Notes: a model not told the origin generated them from the letters alone. A stretch of 64,000 bases of DNA from Nostoc sp. FACHB-110 (GCF_014697425.1 NZ_JACJRU010000003.1:62001-126000); one strand, 5' to 3'; counted from the first letter of the stretch, positions 9,897 through 19,221 are shown. A program made the numbers and translations.

Positions 9897-10144
9897 TCAA
9901 ATAGCTTTAGAAAAGCCAGTAAAATTACGCTCTTCAAGATAGTTATCAAATACAGCAGCAATATTGCGAATGAGTAATCTTCCCACAGGTGTCACCTCAA
10001 TGCGATCGCTGCTTTAAAGTCTATCTCTGCAAAATCTTCTTTTAACTCTGTAGCAGGGGGATAGCTAGTGTAACGAGGTAAAGGGCGATCGTATTTTGTT
10101 AGTAAATCGGCATCGAATTTAACGGTTTGTGGCAAAACCTTCAT
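9897..10144 (-). pseudogene. hemN: hemN remnant (oxygen-independent coproporphyrinogen III oxidase) with core deleted
   Basis: Reading from ATG 10144, the first 48 residues match the N-terminus of HemN ([21 protein letters not shown], then [15 protein letters not shown]) and then hit TGA. In the +1 frame, starting at the same point, a HemN C-terminus follows ([20 protein letters not shown] ... NFTGFSKAI) to a TGA at 9897. Everything between, including the radical-SAM CxxxCxxC region, is missing: roughly 1.2 kb for a normal HemN of about 460 residues. The junction is exactly on a GCGATCGC octamer (10002-10009). It lies 15 bases downstream of hemF, suggesting a former hemF-hemN pair. The remnant cannot make an enzyme. 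Confidence 0.88.
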
Positions 10145-10159
10145 ATTAGAGGTTACAGG

Positions 10160-11218
10160 TTAGAGGTTACAGGTATTCGCCCAATCTTGAGGTTGAAGAA
10201 AGACTTCGGTTAGCTGGGCTTCGGGTGAACCTGGTTCTGGCTCATAGCAGTATTCCCAGCGTGCTAGAGGTGGTAAGGACATCAAAATCGATTCTGTGCG
10301 GCCGTTGGTTTGCAGACCAAACACTGTGCCTCGGTCATAAACTAGGTTAAATTCGACGTAACGACCCCGGCGATAAAGTTGAAATTGACGCTGGCGATCG
10401 CTATACTCTGTTTCTTGTCGCCGTTCTACAATCGGTAAATAAGCAGGTAAAAAAGCTTTGCCGCAAGACTGGACAAACGCAAAGATATCTTCCCAACTCC
10501 GAGAAACAGTTCCTACTTGCTGACTGTAAACTGCTGCATCACTCTCAGTTTGCGAACCCACGTAAAGACTACCGTTAGCATCTTGATAGTCGAAGAAAAT
10601 ACCACCAATACCTCTTTGTTCTTGGCGATGGCGCAAATAAAAGTATTCATCACACCAGCGTTTGAAGGTTGGATAATACTCTGGATGATGGGCATCACAA
10701 GCATTTTTAAATGTCTTGTGGAAGTGTATCGCATCCTCAGTAAAAGCATAGTAAGGCGTTAAATCAGCCCCGCCACCAAACCACCAAATCGGGCCTGCTT
10801 CAAAATAGCGGTAGTTGAGGTGTACTGTTGGCACGTATGGGTTGCGAGGATGCAGAACCATTGAGGTTCCCGTCGCAAAAAATTCATGTCCAGCCGCTTC
10901 TGGACGTTGCGCCAAAATCGCCGCCGGGAGACTCTTTCCCCAAACTGCGGAAAAATTGACACCACCCTGTTCAAAAACTCGTCCTTCTCGAATGACGCGG
11001 GTACGTCCTTCACCGCCTTCTGCGCGCTCCCAGTAATCTTGGTGAAATCGTGCTTTACCGTCAAGTTGTTCTAATCCTGTGCAGATTTCATCCTGTATGT
11101 TCTGCATGAATTGTTGCACTCGCACCCGTGAATCTTTGGGTATGGTGTTGTTAGGTGATGAGAGCAATGCTGTGTGATTTGCAGATTCTTGCAGAGAATT
11201 ATCCCAATGACGACTCAT
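10160..11218 (-). CDS. hemF: Oxygen-dependent coproporphyrinogen III oxidase
   Basis: HemF, 352 residues from ATG 11218, oxidatively decarboxylates coproporphyrinogen III to protoporphyrinogen IX in haem and chlorophyll synthesis. Family signatures are visible: [51 protein letters not shown] and [17 protein letters not shown] nine bases before ATG 11218 supports that start over the in-frame GTG at 11257. The last residues (TCNL) and the stop codon come from a gttagaggttacag-type short repeat (10148-10175), so the original C-terminus was altered slightly. It is divergent from acsF, which uses the product branch of the same pathway. Confidence 0.96.
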   Translation of the reverse strand: MSRHWDNSLQESANHTALLSSPNNTIPKDSRVRVQQFMQNIQDEICTGLEQLDGKARFHQDYWERAEGGEGRTRVIREGRVFEQGGVNFSAVWGKSLPAAILAQRPEAAGHEFFATGTSMVLHPRNPYVPTVHLNYRYFEAGPIWWFGGGADLTPYYAFTEDAIHFHKTFKNACDAHHPEYYPTFKRWCDEYFYLRHRQEQRGIGGIFFDYQDANGSLYVGSQTESDAAVYSQQVGTVSRSWEDIFAFVQSCGKAFLPAYLPIVERRQETEYSDRQRQFQLYRRGRYVEFNLVYDRGTVFGLQTNGRTESILMSLPPLARWEYCYEPEPGSPEAQLTEVFLQPQDWANTCNL

Positions 11219-11473
11219 GTCAAAACCTCTAAATCTTTGAGTAGGGGTGATTACCACTGATTAATAACTTTATAGTTATTGAGCGATTTTAAAACACAGA
11301 AGTTTCAAAACTTAATAAACTATCTCAACCCAAGTCCTCAAAGCCTTTCCCAGATTACCTAAATATGGAGTATCACAAAATTTGCTGAAGGAATGTAAAG
11401 AGGTCTAGCTAAAGAACTCCAAGTATTATAACTTAATAGCTATGCAATTATTTAACTGATTACCGCACTAACA
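11219..11473. promoter_or_regulatory. Divergent hemF/acsF promoter region
   Basis: 255 bases hold both promoters of the divergent hemF and acsF genes. It is AT-rich, with several possible -10 hexamers (for example tataac near 11428), but I cannot fix a single start point or operator. Confidence 0.4.
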
Positions 11474-12529
11474 ATGGTTACTGCCCTACCTAAACCAAGC
11501 ACTAAAACTCCCAGCCAAGAGACTCTACTCACTCCCCGTTTTTATACTACGAATTTTGAAAAAACCGCTAACTTAGATTTATCTGCCCAAGACTCCCAAT
11601 TACAGGCGATGTTAGAAGAGATGCGGGCAGATTACAACCGCCACCATTTTGTCCGGGATGAAGCGTTTGAAAAGTCTTGGGAACACATTGACGGTGAAGC
11701 CAGACAATCGTTTATGGATTATTTGGAACGCTCTTGTATTTCTGAGTTTTCCGGCTTCTTACTGTTCAAAGAATTATCCCGCAAGTTGAAAAATCGCAGT
11801 CCATTACTCGCGGAGATGTTTCAACTAATGGCGCGGGATGAAGCTCGCCACGCCGGATTTCTCAACAAAGCAATGGGCGATTTTAAACTCTCCTTAGATT
11901 TAGCCAAGGTGACGAAAACCCGCACCTATACCTTTTTCCCGATAGAGTGGGTACTTTACACCGTTTATCTATCAGAAAAAATCGGCTATTGGCGTTACAT
12001 CATTATCTTCAGACATTTAGAAAAGCACCCGGAAAACCAGTTTTACCCAATCTTCCGTTACTTTGAGAGTTGGTGTCAGGACGAAAACCGCCACGGGGAT
12101 ATATTTAAAGCTCTTTTACGTTCTCAACCACAATTGTGGAAGACTTGGAAAGCTAGGTTGTGGAGTCGCTTTTTCTTACTGTCGGTATTTGCTACCCACA
12201 CGATGACAGTGCATGAACGGACTGGTTTTTACAAGTCTTTAGGATTAAATGCGACAGAATTTGACCGCCAAGTTGTTTACCACACCAATGAAACGGCGGG
12301 ACGGGCTTTTCCTGTGATGTTGAATACTGAACATCCGCAGTTTTTCCCTCGCCTGCAACGCTGTGCGGGTTACAACTTAAAAATTGTAGAGATTGAGCGT
12401 AGTTCTAGTGCAAAATTTGTGAAGCTGATTCGCAAACTACCTTTGATTGCAGCCATTGTTGGGAATTTGCTGTTACTTTACCTAATCAAACCTATTGATA
12501 CTGAAGCTTTGCGAGGAAACGTACTTTAG
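11474..12529 (+). CDS. acsF: Mg-protoporphyrin IX monomethyl ester oxidative cyclase (aerobic)
   Basis: A 351-residue membrane-associated di-iron enzyme that forms the isocyclic ring of protochlorophyllide using O2. Ligand motifs are clear: EFSGFLLFKEL, ARDEARHAGFL (E..H) and CQDENRHGD (E..H). The length is normal for AcsF. Many cyanobacteria keep two copies, one for air and one for low oxygen, the latter clustered with ho2 and hemN. A hemN remnant stands only 1.3 kb away here, so this could be either the sole copy or the survivor of such a cluster. I cannot tell which without the rest of the genome. Confidence 0.95.
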   Translation: MVTALPKPSTKTPSQETLLTPRFYTTNFEKTANLDLSAQDSQLQAMLEEMRADYNRHHFVRDEAFEKSWEHIDGEARQSFMDYLERSCISEFSGFLLFKELSRKLKNRSPLLAEMFQLMARDEARHAGFLNKAMGDFKLSLDLAKVTKTRTYTFFPIEWVLYTVYLSEKIGYWRYIIIFRHLEKHPENQFYPIFRYFESWCQDENRHGDIFKALLRSQPQLWKTWKARLWSRFFLLSVFATHTMTVHERTGFYKSLGLNATEFDRQVVYHTNETAGRAFPVMLNTEHPQFFPRLQRCAGYNLKIVEIERSSSAKFVKLIRKLPLIAAIVGNLLLLYLIKPIDTEALRGNVL

Positions 12530-12579
12530 GGCCTAATAGTAAAAAGAAAAACGGCTGTGTGGATTTTTTCTTTTTACTC

Positions 12580-12691
12580 AGGACTTACGCAAAAATTCTC
12601 AAAAAGCTTAATTTATCGAACCGCCAAGTCGCCTTCGCGCAGCGTCTCGTAGAGAAGAACGCCAAGAAATCGTAGAGTCTGCGTAAGTCCT
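12580..12691. mobile_element. 112-bp MITE-like element with 12-bp terminal inverted repeats
   Basis: Perfect 12-base terminal inverted repeats (AGGACTTACGCA / TGCGTAAGTCCT) bound a 112-base insert with an internal inverted structure (cgccttcgcgcagcgtctcg). There is no coding capacity and no convincing target duplication. This is the form of the small non-autonomous repeats common in Nostocales. It sits between convergent acsF and the TPR gene. Confidence 0.8.
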
Positions 12692-12699
12692 ATTACTAT

Positions 12700-13536
12700 T
12701 TACTGCCCTAATTCTTTGAGATTATTCATGACTTGTTGATACAGTTCATTATTATTCTGGCTTTGAAATATAGCTGCGGCTTGTTCTAAATCATTAATTG
12801 CGCCTTGTTTGTCTCCTAGAGCCGCACGGGCGTTACCTCGGTTATTGTAAGCTGGGGCAAAACGCGGGTTGAGGCGTATGGCTTCATTGTAATCAGTTAT
12901 GGCTCCTTGTTTATCTCCCTGGGCGGAACGGGCGTTACCGCGATTATTATAGGCGATCGCATATTTAGGATTTAATTGTATTGCTTGATCGTAATCATCC
13001 AAGGAACCATCTTTTTCACCTAGAGCAGCCCGGGCATTAGCGCGGTTATTATAAGCTTCAGCGTAGTTGGGTGAAAGCTTAATTGCTTGATTATAGTCCG
13101 CGATCGCACCTCGATTATCTCCTAGTGAGGCACGGGCATTTCCCCGACTGTTATAGGCTTCGGCATCGTTGGGAGAAAAGCGCAAGGCTTCGTTGTAATC
13201 GGAAATCGCTTTTTGCTTGTCTCCTAAGTCAAAGTAGACGAGTCCCCGCCCTTTGTAGGCTGCACCATATTCAGGATTTAGGTTGAGTGCTTTAGTGTAA
13301 GATGCGATCGCAGCTTGGGAATCACCTTTAAGGTGCTGATTCTGCCCTTGAAGATACAGTGCGCCAGCTTGAGAAGTTTTAATTGTGCGGCGGGCGGGCG
13401 GGGTGAACCCGATTTCTGTCACCAAAACATTCTTGTCTCTATTACAAGAAACAAGCGTTGCACTTAATGTTGCCAGCACAACTACAATCAATGTTTTTAA
13501 CTTCACCCGTTTTTGCTCCAATAACAGCAGCTTCAT
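12700..13536 (-). CDS. TPR-repeat lipoprotein
   Basis: 278 residues with an N-terminal hydrophobic stretch ending in a lipobox-like SATLVSC, so probably lipid-anchored and exported. At least five tandem TPR motifs follow (residues about 55-260), each with the pattern AIxDYNxAIxLxPxxAxAYNNRGNAR. The repeats are very regular, typical of cyanobacterial TPR proteins that act as protein-binding scaffolds. No enzymatic domain is present. The function of this particular member is unknown. Confidence 0.88.
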   Translation of the reverse strand: MKLLLLEQKRVKLKTLIVVVLATLSATLVSCNRDKNVLVTEIGFTPPARRTIKTSQAGALYLQGQNQHLKGDSQAAIASYTKALNLNPEYGAAYKGRGLVYFDLGDKQKAISDYNEALRFSPNDAEAYNSRGNARASLGDNRGAIADYNQAIKLSPNYAEAYNNRANARAALGEKDGSLDDYDQAIQLNPKYAIAYNNRGNARSAQGDKQGAITDYNEAIRLNPRFAPAYNNRGNARAALGDKQGAINDLEQAAAIFQSQNNNELYQQVMNNLKELGQ

Positions 13537-13831
13537 AAGTTGCTCTCAACCATCACCCACCTGGATTAAATTAGCACCCAATGTAGTTAATTGTTTAAAT
13601 AGGAAGAGATTCTAAATTTTTGCAGATGTGCAAATGTGATTAGATTGCACAGCGTAGAGATTCCCTAGGTTTAATAACGAATATCTGCCGCCTCAACCGG
13701 GAACTTTATCAACTTTATATCTGTTATTGAACAATTTAGAAGTTACTTTTTATGCTATTGGTTATATCTTGAGTTGTAACTTCTGATACTCTAAATTTAA
13801 TTGAAAATTACTATAACTTGATAAATAGCTA

Positions 13832-14752
13832 TTAAAATTCTGCTTGATTTTCTTCCTGAGATTTAGAAGTCAGCCGCCAAGCTGTATTTGTATCTATTTC
13901 TACAGAAAGTTCTTCGAGATTTGCCCCTAAATCTTTTTGTAATTTTTGAGTTAATGTCACGGGGAAATCTAAATTTATGCCTTTAGTCTGTACTAGCCTA
14001 GCTAATTCTGCAAATTGGGTTTTAACAGTTTTGCGTTCATAACCACTCAGCTGACAAAAGGATGTTTCTGATACATTTTGCGTTTGCATAGCTTTTTTAA
14101 TTCGCTCTTGCAAATGCTCATATTCAGAATTTAATAGCTTCCATTGCTCCTCTAGTTGTGTGTATTTGCGGCCGAGAGCTATTAAATTTTCTGTTTCTGG
14201 ATCAGGATTACTTTCTGTTTCTAATTCTAACAAACGGCTATGCACTTGAGCAAGATAAATGCAATCAAGGTAAGCATAATCTATTTGGTCTTCACTTAAA
14301 GGGCGTTGTCCCCAATCGCTATTTTGTTCGGCTTTTTCAATGTGATGGAAGTTACATAAAACGCTGGCTAGAGTTTTGAGTTGATAGTTAGAAACTGGCA
14401 AGAGATAGTAAGGAATTTTCTTGGCCATTTCTAAAGTACAAGTAATATTTTTGGCTTTTTTATTACCTAAAAACTTTAAATCATAGCTAGCATTATGAAA
14501 TACTTTTTTGATAGCGGGATTGAGCATAATTAGCTCAATGAAATCAGCTACGACATCAGTTTGATTTAATACATCCAAAATAAAGACGCGATCGCCACTC
14601 ATATCATCGGGATCATCTAATATTTGAATCAGAGATAATCGGGGATGGCGACTATTAAATTCAGCTACTTCTGTATCTATCCACAAAGCTGTAGCTTGGG
14701 TATATTTAGCAACGATATCGTAAATTTCACTCTTCTCAGTCAAGTAGGGCAT
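13832..14752 (-). CDS. RNase D-like 3'-5' exonuclease (DEDDy family)
   Basis: 306 residues. Exonuclease motifs: Exo I WIDTEVAEF (Asp and Glu), Exo II FHNASYDLKFL (Asp) and Exo III YAYLDCIYL (Tyr...Asp). This is the DEDDy set of metal-dependent 3'-5' exonucleases that trim RNA. After about residue 200 there is a helical region in place of a clear HRDC domain, so it is shorter than E. coli RNase D. It ends with ATG 14752 at the right edge and stands alone; the next gene lies 51 bases upstream on the same strand. Confidence 0.87.
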   Translation of the reverse strand: MPYLTEKSEIYDIVAKYTQATALWIDTEVAEFNSRHPRLSLIQILDDPDDMSGDRVFILDVLNQTDVVADFIELIMLNPAIKKVFHNASYDLKFLGNKKAKNITCTLEMAKKIPYYLLPVSNYQLKTLASVLCNFHHIEKAEQNSDWGQRPLSEDQIDYAYLDCIYLAQVHSRLLELETESNPDPETENLIALGRKYTQLEEQWKLLNSEYEHLQERIKKAMQTQNVSETSFCQLSGYERKTVKTQFAELARLVQTKGINLDFPVTLTQKLQKDLGANLEELSVEIDTNTAWRLTSKSQEENQAEF

Positions 14753-14803
14753 AGAAGATTCATCTCAGCAATTTATCTGTTTTTTCTTTTTACTTTTACC
14801 TTT

Positions 14804-15478
14804 TTACTTTTGACTTATAACACTTTGACATTCTGCAACAGAGGCGCGTTGTTGCATAGCTTGAACTAAGGCTTGGTAACTTTCCCAATTTTCTTGTAAC
14901 AAATTTTTGGCTTGTAAGATGTGAAACCGTTGTTTTTGCTGAAAGGCTGACTCGGAAAAACCGATAATTTTTAATACTTCTGCTAGTTTAGTTTTATCAT
15001 CACCGCCACCTTCGGCACGCTCATATACCAAAGCTTCCGCCGCAATACCAGCCATCCACATTGTGCAGTAACGGTCTAGCATTTGCGCGCTGATTGTACC
15101 TTTTTCTAATTGGGCGGCTAACTCAGCATCATTAAAAGTTACGCCGCCTTGTCCGGCTTGTCCTTGCTTCCACGCTTCCCACGCGCTGAGGGTGTAACCA
15201 GTGACAGGAATGCCCAGTAAGTCAGCGACTAAAAAATGTCCGGCTTCATGATGGATAATGCGATCGCGGTGTTCCTGAGAAAATCCCGCAATCAAATCTA
15301 AAAAAATCGTTCCGCCTTTACCTTGAAAACTAAAACTATCTAAAGTGGCGATTCCCAAGATGGCGAAGGTGACGAGGGCGGGTACTGTGGGCGATAAGTT
15401 AATTAACGGCCCCAACAGTACCGAAAAAGTCATGAGAAAGATGGAGATAGCTACTAAATTCAGGGCTGTCTGGCTCAT
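14804..15478 (-). CDS. FtsH/M41-like membrane zinc-protease domain protein without AAA module
   Basis: 224 residues. Two hydrophobic segments (about 5-50) precede an M41-type metal site HHEAGHFLVADLLG (HExxH), followed by helical sequence with ERAEGGGDDKTKL resembling the region that carries the third zinc ligand in FtsH. The AAA+ ATPase of FtsH is absent. Similar short proteins are conserved in cyanobacteria and plastids. The active site appears intact, so it may be an ATP-independent membrane protease or chaperone. Substrate unknown. Confidence 0.8.
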   Translation of the reverse strand: MSQTALNLVAISIFLMTFSVLLGPLINLSPTVPALVTFAILGIATLDSFSFQGKGGTIFLDLIAGFSQEHRDRIIHHEAGHFLVADLLGIPVTGYTLSAWEAWKQGQAGQGGVTFNDAELAAQLEKGTISAQMLDRYCTMWMAGIAAEALVYERAEGGGDDKTKLAEVLKIIGFSESAFQQKQRFHILQAKNLLQENWESYQALVQAMQQRASVAECQSVISQK

Positions 15479-15643
15479 TTTGAGTTTTTAACTATAACTT
15501 AATCTTTCTTAATTATGTAGCGATCGCTGACACCTTATACAATTTTGGATTTAATTGCCTGCTGACAATACACATAAAGTAATAAGCTGTAGCAATCCGT
15601 GTAGGAAATGCAAACAAATCTGTTTCCCATGTCCTGTTCCCTA

Positions 15644-16498
15644 TTACTCAAATACGACAGTGCGATTACCATAAACTAAGACGCGATTTTGCAAGTGTAA
15701 TCTCACGGCTCTAGCTAAAACAACTCGCTCTAAATCCTTACCTTTTCTCATTAAATCTTCAACTTCATCGCGGTGGCTGACGCGCACAACATCTTGCTCA
15801 ATAATTGGCCCTGCATCTAAATCAGATGTAACATAATGTGAAGTTGCACCAATAATTTTTACGCCTCTTTCAAAAGCGCGATGATAGGGATTAGCACCAA
15901 CAAAAGCTGGTAAAAATGAGTGATGAATATTAATAATTTGGGGAAATTTAGCAATAAAATCTGCGCTGACAATTTGCATATATTTAGCCAACACAACTAA
16001 GTCTATTTTGTATTGTTGGAGTATTTCTAGTTGTTTAGCTTCTTGTTCTAGTTTGTTTTCTTTAGTAATAGGGATGTGATGAAAATCAATACCAAATTGG
16101 TCAGCAACTACTTTTAAATGAGGATGGTTGCTAATAATTAAAGGTATTTCCGCCGCGAATTCTTTGGCACGATATCGCCAAATCAAATCATAAAGACAAT
16201 GGTCTTGACGGCTGACCCAAATAGCTATACGGGGTACAGCATCAGAAAAATGTAATTCCCATTTTGCACCTAAAGGTTGGGCTATCGCATTAAAAGCTGG
16301 TGCAATTAAATCTTTCGGTAAATTAAAGCCTTCCAACTGCCATTCAAGCCGGGTGAGAAATAACCCAGCCGAAAAATCGGTGTGCTGATCTGCATGAATA
16401 ATATTGCCACCATTGGCATAGATAAAGTTAGCAATTTTGGCGACTAATCCTCTTTGGTCAGGGCAAGAAATCAGCAAGGTTGCAGTTGAGTTGGACAT
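15644..16498 (-). CDS. purU: Formyltetrahydrofolate deformylase
   Basis: 284 residues from ATG 16498 (MSNSTATLLISCPDQRG). An N-terminal ACT regulatory domain (about 1-80) is followed by a formyl-transferase fold (about 85-280) with the family motif NIHHSFLPAFVGANPYHRA and SHYVTSDLDAGPIIEQD. PurU hydrolyses 10-formyl-THF to formate and THF, balancing one-carbon pools and supplying formate to PurT. An upstream in-frame TTG at 16564 falls within a repeat hairpin and is unlikely as the start. Confidence 0.95.
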   Translation of the reverse strand: MSNSTATLLISCPDQRGLVAKIANFIYANGGNIIHADQHTDFSAGLFLTRLEWQLEGFNLPKDLIAPAFNAIAQPLGAKWELHFSDAVPRIAIWVSRQDHCLYDLIWRYRAKEFAAEIPLIISNHPHLKVVADQFGIDFHHIPITKENKLEQEAKQLEILQQYKIDLVVLAKYMQIVSADFIAKFPQIINIHHSFLPAFVGANPYHRAFERGVKIIGATSHYVTSDLDAGPIIEQDVVRVSHRDEVEDLMRKGKDLERVVLARAVRLHLQNRVLVYGNRTVVFE

Positions 16499-16550
16499 AA
16501 AAGGCAGATGACAGGGTGAAAGATAGTAAATCAAACTTAAATTCGGATCT

Positions 16551-16602
16551 AAAAACCCGCGCAAGCGGGTTTAGTTTGTATAGCAGCGATTTCTAATCGC
16601 TG
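16551..16602 (-). terminator. Double hairpin after the Gld-type ABC operon (repeat-derived)
   Basis: On the minus strand, just past the DUF4340 stop, there are two hairpins: one of cagcgatt/aatcgctg and one of aaacccgc/gcgggttt followed by five T. It is suited to be the operon's terminator. The sequence is a partial copy of the repeat at 44650-44802. Confidence 0.7.
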
Positions 16603-16617
16603 GTTGCTTTTTTGTGG

Positions 16618-17241
16618 TTATTTAGTATTAGTTGGCGTTGGTAGAGTCAGGCTAGGTAATGGTGTTGATTGACTATTATTAGGCGTTTGTTGCCACTCTG
16701 ATAGCTCCCTATTTACGGCATTTTGAAAATCTGTAGATACCAATAATACATTGATATTGCCATTTGGTTGCGTAGCTGAGTCAGCTTGAGCATACACAAA
16801 ACGGTTATTAAAATCAGATTTCCCCAAAACTAATTGATGAGTTTTCTGATTTTTTAGGTTAATTTTAATAGTTGCTTGCGGTTGGTCTAAACCAAATTCT
16901 CCCAGTTGGTTAGCGGGGGTAGATAAAATGCGATCGCTTTTACCTTTAACCAACAAATCCATTAAATAATAAACAATAGCATCATTTGCAGGTTGTGATA
17001 CTGGCGATTTTAACAACCACTTAGGATTGCTAGATTGATTGTTGCGTTCTAAAACCAAAGTGTTATTTTTAGTCTGCACAGTTAAAGACTGCACATCCGC
17101 TTCTGTAAACGCAAAGATTTGCTGCTGTTTATCTTTAGCTTCTTCTGGCTGGGTTGCGCCTTTAATTTCATGGAAATATACAAAACCACCCAAACCCAGC
17201 GCCAACAATACCAAAATTAAAGTCGTGCGTGGCAATTTCAT
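16618..17241 (-). CDS. DUF4340 domain protein, last gene of Gld-type ABC operon
   Basis: 207 residues. An N-terminal membrane anchor (TLILVLLALGLGGFVYFHEI) precedes a DUF4340 domain exposed outside (FAFTEADVQSLTVQTKNNTLVLER...). The tail is Ser/Thr/Pro-rich. DUF4340 proteins almost always follow GldG-like ABC auxiliary proteins, as here; the family's exact role is not established. It is probably part of the same envelope complex as the upstream ATPase, permease and GldG-like protein. Confidence 0.85.
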   Translation of the reverse strand: MKLPRTTLILVLLALGLGGFVYFHEIKGATQPEEAKDKQQQIFAFTEADVQSLTVQTKNNTLVLERNNQSSNPKWLLKSPVSQPANDAIVYYLMDLLVKGKSDRILSTPANQLGEFGLDQPQATIKINLKNQKTHQLVLGKSDFNNRFVYAQADSATQPNGNINVLLVSTDFQNAVNRELSEWQQTPNNSQSTPLPSLTLPTPTNTK

Positions 17242-17242
17242 C

Positions 17243-17361
17243 TGAAGTATGAAGTATGAAGTGTGAAGTATGAAGTATGAAGTATGAAGTATGAAGTCTG
17301 AAGTCTGAAGTATGAAGTGTGAAGTCTGAAGTATGAAGTGTGAAGTCTGAAGTCTGAAGTA
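17243..17361. repeat. Long short-tandem heptamer (STRR) array
   Basis: About seventeen consecutive direct copies of the heptamer gaagTNt (T or G or C at the variable position) fill nearly the whole gap between the GldG-like and DUF4340 genes, starting one base from the DUF4340 ATG. It lies inside an operon, so it is presumably transcribed. It is the longest of the arrays in this window. Confidence 0.93.
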
Positions 17362-17396
17362 TCAATTTTTAATTCATCTCTAGGCTTTGTCTTTCC

Positions 17397-19130
17397 TCAA
17401 CGTCGTCGCCACCAGATCAAGCCAGCAGCTAATAAACCAATGGCAGGTAACAATAACAAGGATGTTACGGCTAAGAAATTAGCTTCGATACCTGATAAAT
17501 TGAGTCGGCGGTTTTTCACTTCTTTCGGACGAATGGAAAGAGGTTGCTGATCCTGTTGACTCAGCCATGTAACAGAATTGAGAAACACATCGCCATTAAG
17601 TTGTTGTTCAAATAGTCCATTGCTGGCGAAGTCAGAGTTTCCGAATACTACTAATCTTGATTCTTTGAATTTTGGTGCAGATTTCTCTGTGGTTGTGGGA
17701 GTAGGTGTTGGGGTTGTCGGTTCTGGTGAGGGAGTTGTGGTGGTTGTCGGTGTTGGTGTTGGGGTTGTCGGTGCTGGTGAGGGAGTTGTGGTGGTTGTTG
17801 CTGCTGTGGGTGAAGGTGAAGGTGTAGGTGTAGGTGTAGGTGTAGCTGTTGGGGTTGTTGCTGATAATGGTTTCGTCAATGCCGCACCTAAAGTCAGTGG
17901 CCCTTTGAGGTCTTTATCAGCATTAAACTCTAACTTTTCGCTTTGCAAATCGCTTTCCGCCCAACTACTAGGGTAAGGTTTGGTACGTAATAGGGGTGTA
18001 GACTGGACACCAGCTACAGGCGTAATTTCTATTGGTCTAGCCAAGCGATAAAAAGAAACACCGTTACCGAAATCTTTAGTAATTGGGTGTTGTCCGTAGT
18101 CATTGATGATGGGTACAGCTGGGCCTAGTCCTACACCTGCACCGGAGACATCAACGGCTAAACGATTATCTAGACGTACACCCCATTCTTGTAACAAACT
18201 GCCCAGTTTAGGGTCTGTGGATGGGTCAATCATCATCAGCAGATTACCACCACGATTAAGATAATCACGCAAGGCTGTCACCTCAGCGTCAAACAGTCCG
18301 CGTTTGGGGCCGGCGATGATGACCACAGCAGCATCATCAGGAACTTTGGTACTTTCTACTAAATTTAATGGTTCTGTATTAAAGTTTCTGTCACCTAAGG
18401 CTTTGACAGCTTGTGCAATACCACCTTCATTATTATCTAGTGGGCGCTCGCCGTGACCTTGCAGTAAGTAAACTTTAGCTGTAGTTAAACTAGTAATTTG
18501 TTGTAAGCGATTAGTTAATTTAACTTCTGAAAGTCTTTCGTTTTCATTGACAGTTTGGACTAATTGGCGTTTATCCCCAGATTCGAGATAAACTTCGCCA
18601 AAATTTTTTACACCAAATTTTTCTGCTACTCCTGGTCTAGCTTGAGGGTCAATATATTCAAAATTAAAGTTGCGGTTTTGCCGACGATAAATTTCTAATA
18701 ATTCTCTGTCGCGGTTGTTAGGATTTGGACTAAATATCCATACTTTGACAGGCTGTTGTAAGTTACTAACTAGGGCTTGTGATTGGGGTGCAAGGGTAAA
18801 TAATTTAGTTTCTGTTAAGTCGGCACGCACATGATAGCGACTACCTAAAAAATTAATTAATCCTAATATGAAGATGACAGATAAAGTGGCAATGATGGCA
18901 TTAGTTCCAGCTTGAGTAGAACGGCGACCAAACCAATTATGACGCTGGATTTGCCATGCTAGCCATAGAACAATAATCAAAAGTCCTAAACTGATGATTG
19001 CGAGGGGGATTGTTCCCCAATTTCCAGCTACAATCCCAGATGTAACACCAGCAATTAAAAAAAATGGGCCTAGCCAAAATAAATATTGCCAAAGTGATTT
19101 TTTTGTAATTTTTTTCATCTTTTTCGTCAT
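17397..19130 (-). CDS. GldG-like ABC transport auxiliary membrane protein
   Basis: 577 residues from ATG 19130 (AAGG upstream); an in-frame TTG at 19187 is less likely. Three N-terminal helices (about 12-85), then a large extracytoplasmic ABC_transp_aux (GldG) domain (about 90-430), a Thr/Pro/Ser low-complexity linker (about 418-485), and a C-terminal helix before WWRRR. GldG partners the GldF permease in Bacteroidetes; in cyanobacteria the set is found without gliding genes and its cargo is unknown. The linker is a tandem duplication of a TTTTPSPxPTTPTPTP unit, a likely length-variable spacer. Confidence 0.88.
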   Translation of the reverse strand: MTKKMKKITKKSLWQYLFWLGPFFLIAGVTSGIVAGNWGTIPLAIISLGLLIIVLWLAWQIQRHNWFGRRSTQAGTNAIIATLSVIFILGLINFLGSRYHVRADLTETKLFTLAPQSQALVSNLQQPVKVWIFSPNPNNRDRELLEIYRRQNRNFNFEYIDPQARPGVAEKFGVKNFGEVYLESGDKRQLVQTVNENERLSEVKLTNRLQQITSLTTAKVYLLQGHGERPLDNNEGGIAQAVKALGDRNFNTEPLNLVESTKVPDDAAVVIIAGPKRGLFDAEVTALRDYLNRGGNLLMMIDPSTDPKLGSLLQEWGVRLDNRLAVDVSGAGVGLGPAVPIINDYGQHPITKDFGNGVSFYRLARPIEITPVAGVQSTPLLRTKPYPSSWAESDLQSEKLEFNADKDLKGPLTLGAALTKPLSATTPTATPTPTPTPSPSPTAATTTTTPSPAPTTPTPTPTTTTTPSPEPTTPTPTPTTTEKSAPKFKESRLVVFGNSDFASNGLFEQQLNGDVFLNSVTWLSQQDQQPLSIRPKEVKNRRLNLSGIEANFLAVTSLLLLPAIGLLAAGLIWWRRR

Positions 19131-19221
19131 TTTTTCTTTACCTTGACTCGAAATTTTAGTTTTTAGATTTGTAATTAAACAATTCAAAATTACCGCAGCT
19201 AAAATCTAAAATCCGAAATTA

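Noticed and set aside
17578..17976. 132-residue Val/Gly-rich frame antisense to the GldG-like gene
   Set aside because: It is the shadow of the Thr/Pro spacer repeat on the other strand.
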